This document shows, one piece after another, positions 20,664 through 29,353 of a stretch of DNA of 32,851 nt. How positions within the stretch are numbered: the stretch's first letter is position 1; every line of letters starts with the position of its first letter. A program made the translations under genes and the position numbers. This DNA comes from Bacteroidales bacterium. GTDB lineage: Bacteria > Bacteroidota > Bacteroidia > Bacteroidales > UBA932. The stretch covers positions 1-32,851 of the forward strand of contig JAKSJG010000017.1 in the NCBI GenBank assembly GCA_024398365.1, read 5' to 3'. The notes under the pieces are model-generated. The model was not told where the DNA came from. It ran no database searches and saw only the letters and a list, made by a program, of their open reading frames with translations.

Positions 20664-21154
20664 GCGTAACGCTGACCATAGACGGTGCCGACAGGGTGGA
20701 GAAGATGCTCCGCGAATATCCGGGTGAGATGGGTAAGCTCATCAAGAAGGCGATGCGCAGGGCAGCGAAGCCACACCTGGCCACAATCAGGGGTTCGGTA
20801 CCATTCCCGGGATGGAAGCCGGACCTGACCATCAAGGCCAAGGTCGTGGAGAAGAAGGGAAGATACATGCTTACGGCCGGAGTGTTCGGCGTTGAGCGAA
20901 TCGGGAATAAGGAGATCCCGGCATATTACAAGTGGCTGTGGAGGAATTACGGTACACTGCAGAACAGGGATCCGAACCACAGCTTTAAGACCAAGATTAA
21001 AAACGCAAAGGGACGACGGAACAATATCGGCCAGCCGGCCACGGGAGAGTTTGAAAGAATCACCGCCGGCGCCGCAGAAAAGATAGCGGAGGATGTCCGC
21101 GACACCATCGAGAACTCGATAGACAAATTTGAGAAGGAGCTCAACAACCGGTAA
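20660..21154 (+). CDS. HK97 gp10-like neck/tail protein
   Basis: This 164-residue protein has an N-terminal VEKMLREYPGEMGKLIKKAM helix pair followed by AAKPHLATIRGSVPF and a beta region (YYKWLWRNYGTLQNRDPNHS). The latter corresponds to the YxxxxEfGT region of the HK97 gp10 / Gp64 family. This family links the head to the tail. The C-terminal helix (AEDVRDTIENSIDKFEKEL) completes the family layout. It lies between the head-closure and tail terminator genes, as expected. Confidence 0.85.
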   Translation: MSVTLTIDGADRVEKMLREYPGEMGKLIKKAMRRAAKPHLATIRGSVPFPGWKPDLTIKAKVVEKKGRYMLTAGVFGVERIGNKEIPAYYKWLWRNYGTLQNRDPNHSFKTKIKNAKGRRNNIGQPATGEFERITAGAAEKIAEDVRDTIENSIDKFEKELNNR

Positions 21155-21519
21155 TGACCAATGAAATCGGAACATATATAGTCAGCCAGCTCTCGTCTGT
21201 CATCAGCATCATGCTGACGGAGGATGAGTCCACTCAGCATCCGTATGCCGTGTATGCGCTGGAGCTCTCGGAGGAGACCACGAAGGCCGGGCCGTATAAG
21301 CTCTCCGGAACGCTCGAGATATATGTCTATGCCGATACATATGCGACCCTGAAGTCGAAGTCCGACAGTATCAGGTCCACCCTGGCGACGGCCCTGAGGA
21401 CAGAAAAGTTCCGCGGCTCGCTCAGATCATCGAGCAACCGGTGCGATGACGGCATCTGGTCCTGCTCCCTTGAGTATGCCGTGGCTCAATACAATGTGCA
21501 AACAATTACTAACTCATAA
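21154..21519 (+). CDS. Tail terminator / completion protein
   Basis: This 121-residue alpha/beta protein (IGTYIVSQLSSVISIMLTED, HPYAVYALELSEE, then LEIYVYADTYATLKSKSDSI) has the layout of DUF3168 / gp17-like tail terminators: short helix, strand with PYAVY, strand with a conserved aromatic, and a long helix. It caps the tail tube. The start overlaps the previous stop by one base. Confidence 0.75.
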   Translation: MTNEIGTYIVSQLSSVISIMLTEDESTQHPYAVYALELSEETTKAGPYKLSGTLEIYVYADTYATLKSKSDSIRSTLATALRTEKFRGSLRSSSNRCDDGIWSCSLEYAVAQYNVQTITNS

Positions 21520-21530
21520 TTATTACTACA

Positions 21531-21938
21531 ATGGCTGAAATAGCAGAGCTTGGTTACAACACCATCATCAAATCTTCCGACAAGACATTTGCGGGAGTCA
21601 CCTCCGATGACCTGGATCTCGCCGTAGAGCAGAAGGAAAGCATCACAAAGGCGGATGCGGGTACAAAGCGCATAAGCATCACAAGGGTTCCTGCCACGCT
21701 AACCGTATCCGGAGTATGTTCGGCAGACTCCACCACTACCGTACTTGACAGAGTTGACATCATCGACCTCGTGTTGGCGAAGGCCGCACTCTCCATCACA
21801 TACCTTGTCGGAACGGTCGAATATGAAGGTACCGGATATGCGACAGGGTACAAGGAGACCACTCCTGCCGACCCGGACACCGACCCTACTTATACGCTCA
21901 CGATCACATGTCCTAACGGACTCGCAAAGTCTGCATAG
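21531..21938 (+). CDS. Major tail tube protein
   Basis: This 135-residue, mostly beta protein (MAEIAELGYNTIIKSSD, a central GTKRISITRVPATLTVSG, and a C-terminal GTGYATGYKETTPADPD) has the size and Thr/Ser-rich composition of siphovirus tail tube proteins. It stands directly before the tail assembly chaperone pair. No sheath gene follows, which supports a non-contractile tail. The assignment rests more on position than on motif. Confidence 0.75.
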   Translation: MAEIAELGYNTIIKSSDKTFAGVTSDDLDLAVEQKESITKADAGTKRISITRVPATLTVSGVCSADSTTTVLDRVDIIDLVLAKAALSITYLVGTVEYEGTGYATGYKETTPADPDTDPTYTLTITCPNGLAKSA

Positions 21939-21941
21939 CCT

Positions 21942-22289
21942 ATGGATTGCATTCAGATTGAAGATAGGGAGTATCGCATTGAGTTCAATTTCAACGCGAT
22001 TGGAGACTTCCTCGATGCAAAGGGCTACACGCTCAGCAAGCTCGAGCGATTCGCGGATCTGTCGGCCAACGACATTGTCACGCTCATATGCTGCGGCATC
22101 CACGAGGGCGAGCGCCTTGAGGGGCGCGAGTGCGACCTTCAGCCGAAGGATATAGGCGCAGTGATGACCGGCGACGACATCACGGCTGCCATCGAGCTGA
22201 TAAACAAGCATTATACAGGCAAGGCTCTCGCCGATGGCGGCGAAGGAGTCGTCGAGTCAAAAAAAAAGATTCGCTGGACTACGAAGTGA
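21942..22289 (+). CDS. Tail assembly chaperone, short form (G-like)
   Basis: This 115-residue protein (YRIEFNFNAIGDFLDAKGYT at the N-terminus, then LSANDIVTLICCGIHEGERL) has the strand-helix layout of gpG / GTA_gp10-like tail chaperones. The stop at 22287 follows a run of nine A. The frame reads TCA AAA AAA AAG ATT, ending SKKKIRWTTK. The short form is made by normal decoding; a fraction of ribosomes should shift into the -1 frame to make the long form. Confidence 0.85.
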   Translation: MDCIQIEDREYRIEFNFNAIGDFLDAKGYTLSKLERFADLSANDIVTLICCGIHEGERLEGRECDLQPKDIGAVMTGDDITAAIELINKHYTGKALADGGEGVVESKKKIRWTTK

Positions 22290-22612
22290 TAGCCGGCTAT
22301 GCCATCGGAGTCATCGGCCTGACGCCGCGCGATTTCGGTGAGATGAGACCGGCGAGGTACTGGGCGGTGGCGAGAGCATTCAACGATACACAGCGCGACC
22401 GCCTCGCTTTTGAAGGGGACCAGACAAGACTGCTGGCCGGCACGATTGTCAATCTCCTGCACCAGCGGAAAGTCAAGAAGCTCACGGATCTGTGGAAATG
22501 GCCGTGGGACAAGGAAGAGAAAATCGAAAAGAAACTTTCGGGGATGAGCGCTGACGAGAGAAAGCGCCAAGTCGCCGAGCTAATGAAGAAAGTCAATGGC
22601 AAGAACGGATAG
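21942..22612 (+). CDS. Tail assembly chaperone, frameshifted long form (GT-like)
   Basis: A -1 shift at 22262-22268 joins the G domain to DSLDYEVIAGYAIGVIGLTP, followed by FGEMRPARYWAVARAFND and a lysine-rich tail. The segment GLTPxxFGEMxPARYW resembles the T domain of tail chaperones, which binds the tape measure protein. The T part has no start codon of its own that gives a sensible protein, and the tape measure follows with a 17-bp overlap. About 224 residues result. This mirrors lambda gpG/gpGT, where a few percent of product is the long form. Confidence 0.85.
22262..22268 (+). promoter_or_regulatory. -1 ribosomal frameshift site A AAA AAG
   Basis: In the G frame the codons AAA (22263-22265) and AAG (22266-22268) are preceded by A, giving the classic slippery heptamer A AAA AAG. 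It lies within a run of nine A (22259-22267), 18 bases before the G stop. The -1 frame continues open to 22612. Confidence 0.85.
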
Positions 22613-24251
22613 TGCGATGAAGATCAAGGTGGATGCCGACGCGAGCGGTGTCAAGAAGGGGATGAAGGATGCGGAGGCCGCGGTCAAGTCCTTCGACAAG
22701 TCATCATCCAATGCGCTGTCATCACTCGCGTCCGCTCTCGGTGTGAATGTGGGCAAGATAGGGGAGATGTCGCAAGCCTTCAGCGGAGCTGCTGCGTCAA
22801 TAGCCAAAAATGCCGGTGCCAGCAAGGAGGCCATCGTTGGAATGTCGCAAGCCTGGGCATCCGTTGGAACGGTTGCCGGAGGCGTGGCCGCCGGAGTCCT
22901 CCTAGCGTGGAAGTCCGTACAGGGGGCGGCCGATCATTATGCGGCAACACTCGAGGGCATAGCGTCCGCGGAGGCATCAAGGGCGTATAGTCAGACCTAT
23001 GCCAACTACATGATGGACACGGCGTCCTCTGCCGGCAAGCAGAACTTCGTGCAGAGTGTCCGCGAATGGGGCGGAAGGGCCAAAAGCAATGTCGGCACCT
23101 ATCTCACCAACTACTTCGACTCAAGTGTGTCATTCCCTCTCATAGAGACCGTCAAGGCATCCAAACAGGCGAAGGGCGTAGCAGAGGAGGCGAGAAAGAT
23201 TCAGCAGGGCGTCGCCGAAGCAATGCTCCGGCAGAAGAACACACAAGTGCAAGTTCATGATATCCAGATCAGCATCAACGAGGAAATGGGTATCTTCCGT
23301 GACACTTCGCGCTCGATCGAGGAGAGGCAGGCGTCGCTCGCAAGGTTGCAGGATCTCATCCATACCAAGTATGAAATTCAGAAGAATGATGCGAGGATAA
23401 TCGCAAATGGCATACGCGACATCAATAACCTTTCATCCACCACCCTCAAGGATAAGGAAGCGGAGATTGCAGCGGAGATTGCGTACAAAGATATTCTTGC
23501 AGGCGAAAAGCGGGAGTTGTCCGCCCTCGTCAGGTATTCCAATGGTATCAACCGCGGCCCATCCAGCTCATCTGGTAAGGGTAAGGCTACCGCGGCGGAG
23601 GATGTATTTGTCCCGATGGACATCTCCGGCAGGATGGCGCAGTTTGCCGAGGACATCAAGCGGCACCTCGCAAGCAACGAGGCGCAGCAGACCCTGACAT
23701 CTTCCATCCAAGAGGGCTTCAAGGATATGAAGCCAGTCCCGATTGATATCGAGGTGCGGCCGCTGGTGCAGATCAATGGGGAGGAAGTAACCGATATGAT
23801 CAAAGACTTTGCTATGGACACACTATCCTCCTTCGGCAACGCAATCGGCGGTGCGCTGATGGGAGAGAACGGAGCGTTCGCCAACTTTGGTTCAGAAATG
23901 CTCAATGGCCTCGGTGCATTTGCTCAAAAATTCGGCGGCTTGCTTGTGGCGATGGGTACAGCAGGGCTGGCGCTGAAAAACTTCTACCTGAATCCGACCG
24001 CTGCGATAGCCGCTGGTGCCGCGCTGATAATTGCGGGTGCAGCTGTAAGTCATATGGCGAGCTCACTTGGCGGCGGCAGTTATTCCGCGGCATCCGTCGG
24101 CAGCGGCTATTCGCCCGGCGGTACGGCCTACGGTTCCGACATGAGTACACGCGAGCTCAACGTCTCCGTGTCCGGCCGTCTCGTAGCATCGGGCAGCCAG
24201 CTCGTGGCCGTTCTTGACAGCGAAAATGAACGTAAAAACCATACGACATAA
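22596..24251 (+). CDS. Tail tape measure protein
   Basis: This 551-residue protein sets tail length. The N-terminus (MKIKVDADASGVKKGMKDAE, AAVKSFDKS) is the typical tape measure opening. A predicted coiled coil covers about 185-300. Hydrophobic segments (about 85-105 and 440-495, ALIIAGAAVSHMASSLGGG) are expected to enter the host membrane at DNA injection. At roughly 0.15 nm per residue the tail would be about 80 nm. The ATG at 22617 is an alternative start. No lytic enzyme domain is seen. Confidence 0.88.
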   Translation: MARTDSAMKIKVDADASGVKKGMKDAEAAVKSFDKSSSNALSSLASALGVNVGKIGEMSQAFSGAAASIAKNAGASKEAIVGMSQAWASVGTVAGGVAAGVLLAWKSVQGAADHYAATLEGIASAEASRAYSQTYANYMMDTASSAGKQNFVQSVREWGGRAKSNVGTYLTNYFDSSVSFPLIETVKASKQAKGVAEEARKIQQGVAEAMLRQKNTQVQVHDIQISINEEMGIFRDTSRSIEERQASLARLQDLIHTKYEIQKNDARIIANGIRDINNLSSTTLKDKEAEIAAEIAYKDILAGEKRELSALVRYSNGINRGPSSSSGKGKATAAEDVFVPMDISGRMAQFAEDIKRHLASNEAQQTLTSSIQEGFKDMKPVPIDIEVRPLVQINGEEVTDMIKDFAMDTLSSFGNAIGGALMGENGAFANFGSEMLNGLGAFAQKFGGLLVAMGTAGLALKNFYLNPTAAIAAGAALIIAGAAVSHMASSLGGGSYSAASVGSGYSPGGTAYGSDMSTRELNVSVSGRLVASGSQLVAVLDSENERKNHTT

Positions 24252-27200
24252 TGAATCCGTCAGCAATATACTATCCGAAATACCGCTTCGAGTTCATTTC
24301 CGATAACGGCAATGAGTTCTGCATCGACATCTGCAAAAGGGACTATTCAGGTGTAGTCATCAGCCGCTCGCTGGGCCGTTCTCCGGTGCTCAAGCGCGAC
24401 AAGTCCGATGGCGGCATCCTCGGCACGTCGCTCGAGATATACGCGGAATGCCAGTCCGACGGCGAGTTCGCGGAGCTCTACACCTCCGACGCCAGGGAGT
24501 ATTTTGTGATGCTTCGGAAAAAGCGCAACTCAACCTACGATACCATCTGGACCGGCTTCATCAGCCCGGAACTGTACTCCGAGCCGGACATCGCTCCGCC
24601 ATACGATGTTCAGATAATCGCAACAGACGGTATCGGAGAGCTGAAGCTCTACGACTTCGCCGCAGCCGGCCGACAGTCCCTGTTGGCACATATAAAGGCA
24701 TGTCTGGCCAATATCGGTCAGACGATATACAACACCGACATCATTTCCGTGAATGAAATGGAGGGCACCTCGCCGTCCATCAGCAAGCTGCATCTGCTGG
24801 CATACACATATATCGACCTCGACAATTACGCTGGACAGTCCTGCTATGATGTCCTGAGCGCCATCATGGCGTCACTGAATGCCAAGATCACACTGCAGGA
24901 TAACCGCTGGCTCATCATCAGGGAGAATGACGAAAAATTCAGCAACTATACGGTCCCGGCGAGGGACGGAAGCGGTACGGCCGTATCGCTTCCGCTCGCC
25001 GAGTTCGGCTCTATGGACAGCACCGACTGGTGGCCTGTCGGCCATCTCGAAAGCATTGTGATGCCGGCAAAGAACAGGGTGGAGGTCACCTCGAACATAG
25101 TCAAGAGGCTGTCGATGCTTTCCAATCCGGAGCTGGAGACCCTTGATGAATGGCAGAAGCAGGGCGCTGTCCAGATGACACAACTCGCCGATATCAGACG
25201 GCCTGCGCTATCAGCAGATGCTGTTACCACCCGCTCGATCCTGATGCAGGAGCTGCTTGTGGCCGCACAGCGAAGCGCCCTGACACTTGACCTCGGCCTG
25301 CTGTGCCCATGGACCAGCCAGAATACAGCAGCCAGGGCTCACGTGCGAGTCACGTCAATCGGAACCTCGACCGAGTATCTCAAGATCAATAAAGACGGCA
25401 CAACGTCCTGGTTACAGCAGTCGACAATCAATACAATCGACCTTCAGAAAGTCGAATCGCCATGGTATATCTCCGGCTTCACTTCTGTAAAGATTACCCT
25501 GCCAGGCATACAGGCGGGCACTCTGAGGGTGGAGATAATCGCTGACTACAGCGCATATGCTCCGGAGTATTTCTATGTCGGCTGGGCCTACCTCACACAG
25601 AACACTCCGGCCGGCTTCAAGGATGCAGTCGCAATATCCAACGGCGCAAGGGATAAGGCCGACGGTATAGAGATAGCGTTCGCTGACGCTCCATATACGG
25701 CGAACGCCCTTGCAAATATCTGCAACCTTCTGACGAACTCCTCCGGAGTGCTCATCACATCCTGGAAGACCGGCAGGATCACGACAGCGAGAAACTATCT
25801 CGACAATATATCCGTTGACTACGCCCTCACGAATGCTGCCGTCCGCCTCAAATATTCAGGCCGGATAAACGTTCCGCTGCTGACCTTGCAGCAGGGCGGA
25901 GTGCCAATCTTCTATTGCACCTCCGATACTGACCTGTACCTGGCCGAGACGATATCCTGGGACCTCCTGCATGACGAGCTCGAGGTGTCGCTCATCCAGC
26001 GGCCGACGGCGGCGAGCATCACCGTTGACAGCATCAAGACAAGCGAGATCATCCCGTCACAGTCCGGCAGCGGCTCCGGTTCTTCCGGCAGCGGCGGCGG
26101 CACAGGCGGCGTATCCACCTATGCCGACCTTCCTGACAAGCCGCGCATCAACGGTCATACCCTGACCGGCAACCAGACCGCAGCACAACTGGGCCTGATT
26201 GGCTCCGGAAACTTCAAGCTCGAAAGCCTTGACGATGTCAGTCTGACATCACCATCTGCCGGTTCAATCCTGTACTGGTACCAGAATAAATGGCATAACA
26301 ATAACAACTGGGTGATGTCCGGCACCGCCCTCCTGCCGACAGGGTCCAACGGAGCCGTTGGTTCAGAAGAGCATCCTCTCGCACAGGCAGTGACCAGGGA
26401 ACTGAGAGTGCCGACGGCACAGAGCGGCGAGGAGATCAGAATAGTCGAATACAATGGCGTGCCGGTCATCGGGCATTTTGCCAACGACATACAGGACGGC
26501 GGCTTTTTCATATCTGACTATGCCCTGCAACCATGGTCGGAGGACGACCAGCTCGGAACTGCTGACAATCCATGGTTCAGCGTGTATGCAAATAAGCTGA
26601 AGCTCCATGATGGCATCTCAATCGAGACCGAGGCTGCGGGCAATACGAGAGTCCTGGACATCATCGGTGTTACGCATTTCTTCGGCGGAGGGTTCCTGCC
26701 GATGCCATTATACCAGGGCAGCGCCGTGACGAAGACCCTTGGCAATCTGTACTTCTGGTGGAACTACGCCTTCGTCGAGAATGTCATATTGCACCGCGGG
26801 ACCGACAATGTGAACAGAGGCTTCTCGTGGTATTCCGGTGGCGAAGAGATGTCCGAGGGCCTGCGGGCAAACGCAGATATCATCCTCCCGGAATATGACA
26901 TCACCTGCCGGCATCTATACCAGAGCTCGGACCGCCGGCTGAAGGAGAACATCGAGGAGATGGACGGCCGCGAGGCATGTAAGGTGCTCTCGGAACTCCG
27001 CCCGGTAAACTTCGACTGGAAGTCGAACGGCAATGCCGGTCACGGCTTCATCGCCCAGGACGTCGAGGATGTCGTCGCAGATCTCGTCAGGGAGAAGGCC
27101 GACGGAAGGCTCGCCCTGGACTACACCGGAATAATATCATTTCTCGTCAAGGGCTGGCAGATGCAGCAGGCACAAATATCGGCCCTCGAGAAGGAATTGG

Positions 27201-27256
27201 AATCACTCAGGCTTGGCAATGAGAAATATAAACAAAATGATGAACATAAATTTTAG
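24251..27256 (+). CDS. Baseplate/tail-fibre protein with C-terminal S74 autoprotease chaperone
   Basis: This 1001-residue tail tip protein starts right at the tape measure stop. The N-terminal part (IYYPKYRFEFISDNGNEFCI, then TIWTGFISPELYSE) follows the pattern of Bacteroidales phage baseplate proteins. A Gly/Ser hinge (about 608-620) is followed by TYADLPDKPRINGHTLTGNQ. The end (about 890-975) is a Peptidase_S74 intramolecular chaperone: SSDRRLKENI with Ser893 and Lys898 as expected catalytic pair, then NFDWKSNGNAGHGFIAQDV and a coiled coil. It should trimerise, cleave itself and release the fibre in folded form. Confidence 0.85.
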   Translation: MNPSAIYYPKYRFEFISDNGNEFCIDICKRDYSGVVISRSLGRSPVLKRDKSDGGILGTSLEIYAECQSDGEFAELYTSDAREYFVMLRKKRNSTYDTIWTGFISPELYSEPDIAPPYDVQIIATDGIGELKLYDFAAAGRQSLLAHIKACLANIGQTIYNTDIISVNEMEGTSPSISKLHLLAYTYIDLDNYAGQSCYDVLSAIMASLNAKITLQDNRWLIIRENDEKFSNYTVPARDGSGTAVSLPLAEFGSMDSTDWWPVGHLESIVMPAKNRVEVTSNIVKRLSMLSNPELETLDEWQKQGAVQMTQLADIRRPALSADAVTTRSILMQELLVAAQRSALTLDLGLLCPWTSQNTAARAHVRVTSIGTSTEYLKINKDGTTSWLQQSTINTIDLQKVESPWYISGFTSVKITLPGIQAGTLRVEIIADYSAYAPEYFYVGWAYLTQNTPAGFKDAVAISNGARDKADGIEIAFADAPYTANALANICNLLTNSSGVLITSWKTGRITTARNYLDNISVDYALTNAAVRLKYSGRINVPLLTLQQGGVPIFYCTSDTDLYLAETISWDLLHDELEVSLIQRPTAASITVDSIKTSEIIPSQSGSGSGSSGSGGGTGGVSTYADLPDKPRINGHTLTGNQTAAQLGLIGSGNFKLESLDDVSLTSPSAGSILYWYQNKWHNNNNWVMSGTALLPTGSNGAVGSEEHPLAQAVTRELRVPTAQSGEEIRIVEYNGVPVIGHFANDIQDGGFFISDYALQPWSEDDQLGTADNPWFSVYANKLKLHDGISIETEAAGNTRVLDIIGVTHFFGGGFLPMPLYQGSAVTKTLGNLYFWWNYAFVENVILHRGTDNVNRGFSWYSGGEEMSEGLRANADIILPEYDITCRHLYQSSDRRLKENIEEMDGREACKVLSELRPVNFDWKSNGNAGHGFIAQDVEDVVADLVREKADGRLALDYTGIISFLVKGWQMQQAQISALEKELESLRLGNEKYKQNDEHKF

Positions 27257-27259
27257 CCA

Positions 27260-27652
27260 ATGGAGGGCGCGATTATGAACACAGGAAACCACCGGCCGGC
27301 GGTGACCATCTACCAGGGCGAGCCATTAACGACTACAATCGCCGACAAGATTGATGACGTATATGTCGAGGACCTCTCTTCATATCAGCTCGAGGCCCTT
27401 ATGAGGGACGCCGGCTCTACGGTTATAAAAAAATGGAGCTCAAGACAGGGTACGATATCCTTTGATCAGGTGCCCGCCGGCGATACAGTCAAGGGTGTGG
27501 CGTACTTCGGCCTTCGTGGCGATGAAACCGCTCCGATGAAGCCGGGATACTATACGCTGGAGATGGCGAGGGTGTTCCCGGACGGAAGGGCCATCGAGAT
27601 ACTCACGGAGGTTATCTGCGTAAAGGCAGCGGCTATCAGGGAGGGTGTGTAA
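27260..27652 (+). CDS. Small tail-tip protein, unknown function
   Basis: This 130-residue beta-rich protein contains HRPAVTIYQGEPLTTTIADK, then TISFDQVPAGDTVKGVAYFG and PMKPGYYTLEMARVFPDGR. The pattern is of a small beta-sandwich in which a YxGE start and a GxY-xLE strand recur, as in N-terminal domains that attach fibres to the tail. A second ATG at 27275, preceded by GGAGGG, may be the true start. The gene is inserted between two fibre genes, so it probably connects them or acts as a fibre adaptor. Confidence 0.65.
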   Translation: MEGAIMNTGNHRPAVTIYQGEPLTTTIADKIDDVYVEDLSSYQLEALMRDAGSTVIKKWSSRQGTISFDQVPAGDTVKGVAYFGLRGDETAPMKPGYYTLEMARVFPDGRAIEILTEVICVKAAAIREGV

Positions 27653-27653
27653 C

Positions 27654-29351
27654 ATGTATGAGGTAACAATAGAAAGCAGGGATTTCAACATCGAGACTAA
27701 GCTGCCGGTGAGTAGCGAGATGTACGAGCTCAGTCACGGTCGGATTTTTCAGGGCGAAGCCGCCACCATCAACGGACACCATGCCGTTACCATCGAAGGA
27801 GATGGTGTTACTGCAGAGATCAACCCCGATGAGCAGGACCCGACAAAACTCATATTGTCGGTCGCTGGTGGCGGTGGCACTTACGCCGGCCTTCCCGACA
27901 AGCCTTCCATCGGCGGCGTAACCCTTCAAGGAAACAAGACTGCGGAGCAGCTGGAATTGCAGGACAAGATAAACGACCTTGCTACCATCCGCTCCAACGC
28001 CCAGGCCGGAGCGGCGATAGTTCCTCTTGTTCCTGCGCAGGCATCCACCACCAACCAACTTGCCGACAAGAACTTCGTTAACTCCACCGTGCAGACCGGC
28101 ACGGCCAACTTCCGAGGCAACTGGGCTACGCTTGCCGCAGTGCCGACCGATGCGAGCCTCTATCCTGCCGACTATGCAGGCAACCACACGCCAACGGTCA
28201 ACGACTATATGGTTGTGCAATCCGATGAGGAGCACGATGGTGTGACCTGGAGATACAAGTACAGCGGAGATTGGGCAACTGACGGCAAGAACGGATGGCA
28301 GGCGGAGTATGAGGTCAGTGAAACACCGATGACCGCAGCACAACTTGCCGCCATCAATTCGGGCATCACCGCCTCTGAGGTTCAGAGACTCGCAGGGCTA
28401 AGAGAGAGGATATTTATAGTTACCAGAGGTGTGACTACATATCAGCAGATTGTTGACGCGAAGAATGCCGGTCTGTTGCCTGTTATGATGTATAATAACA
28501 GAGTGTTCAATGACGTAATGCTCTATCCGTCTGCGGCAACTGCATACTTCGTGTGCAACACTCCGAGCGGATGGTATGATCTCGAATTTGTGAATTCGAA
28601 TGGATGGCATAGTCAGACGTGGCAGAATGAGCAGACTACTAACAAGGTCGCCTCTCTCTCCGCAAGTTCCACTAACACTCAGTATCCCGGTGCCAAGGCG
28701 GTGTATGACGCCCTGCAACTGGTTAACAAGGTGTTCGTGGCAACCTATGGGGTAACCACCAATCAGGCACTGAAGGACGCATATAATGACGGTAAGCAAA
28801 TTATTTGCTTTTATAGCGACAGACTATATAGTAATTGCTGGCTTCATTCCAATGGAAGTGTCTATCTAAGTGTATCACGTGCTATCGAGAATGTTTCTAT
28901 TTGGTGTGACACAAGTAATGTTTGGCACTACGGCAATTATTCATTCATACAATCAACGGCGAAGGTAAACTCAATAACCTCAGCATCAACAGATGAGCAA
29001 ATTCCGTCAGCAAAAGCAACCTATGACGCAATCAACCCCGCAAAGCAGAGTGCCATCCCTGCCGGAGGTATGCTGCCGAATGTACTCTACGATCTCGGAG
29101 AGTTGAGCGGTGCGGTATCTATGACACTCGCGGAGATAGTGGATTCTACGATACTCAACCACTTCTTCTGCACCTTTGAGACTGGTGCGAATGTGCCTTC
29201 TCTCACATGGGATACTTCGATAACCGAATGGTATTGTCCTTTCAATGAGGCGAAGGAGCCAGGGACAAAGAATCAGGCTCCGATACTTTCGCCAAACAAG
29301 CATTATGAGATTTCGGTAAAAGGCGGTACGGCTGTCGCAATGGAGGTATAA
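27654..29351 (+). CDS. Tail fibre, receptor-binding candidate with duplicated domain
   Basis: This 565-residue protein starts at MYEVTIESRDFN, two bases after the previous stop. A GGGGTYAGLPDKPSIGG segment (about 72-90) repeats the linker motif of the 1001-residue protein. Two tandem copies of a roughly 104-residue domain (about 252-355 and 358-460) share FIVTRGVTTYQ / FVATYGVTTNQ at the start and SASSTNTQYPGAKAVYDAL / SASTDEQIPSAKATYDAI at the end. The C-terminal domain is small and beta-rich. It is likely the host-recognition fibre shaft and tip. Internal duplication suggests that length or specificity changes by repeat number. Confidence 0.8.
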   Translation: MYEVTIESRDFNIETKLPVSSEMYELSHGRIFQGEAATINGHHAVTIEGDGVTAEINPDEQDPTKLILSVAGGGGTYAGLPDKPSIGGVTLQGNKTAEQLELQDKINDLATIRSNAQAGAAIVPLVPAQASTTNQLADKNFVNSTVQTGTANFRGNWATLAAVPTDASLYPADYAGNHTPTVNDYMVVQSDEEHDGVTWRYKYSGDWATDGKNGWQAEYEVSETPMTAAQLAAINSGITASEVQRLAGLRERIFIVTRGVTTYQQIVDAKNAGLLPVMMYNNRVFNDVMLYPSAATAYFVCNTPSGWYDLEFVNSNGWHSQTWQNEQTTNKVASLSASSTNTQYPGAKAVYDALQLVNKVFVATYGVTTNQALKDAYNDGKQIICFYSDRLYSNCWLHSNGSVYLSVSRAIENVSIWCDTSNVWHYGNYSFIQSTAKVNSITSASTDEQIPSAKATYDAINPAKQSAIPAGGMLPNVLYDLGELSGAVSMTLAEIVDSTILNHFFCTFETGANVPSLTWDTSITEWYCPFNEAKEPGTKNQAPILSPNKHYEISVKGGTAVAMEV

Positions 29352-29353
29352 AT

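Noticed and set aside
22130..22289. Independent gene starting at 22130 for the T domain
   Set aside because: The residues before the A run are an Arg-rich shadow of the G frame; the sensible protein begins only after the slippery site.
21154..24251. Contractile-tail (myovirus) organisation
   Set aside because: No sheath gene lies between terminator and tube, and the tape measure follows directly after the G/GT pair, as in siphoviruses.
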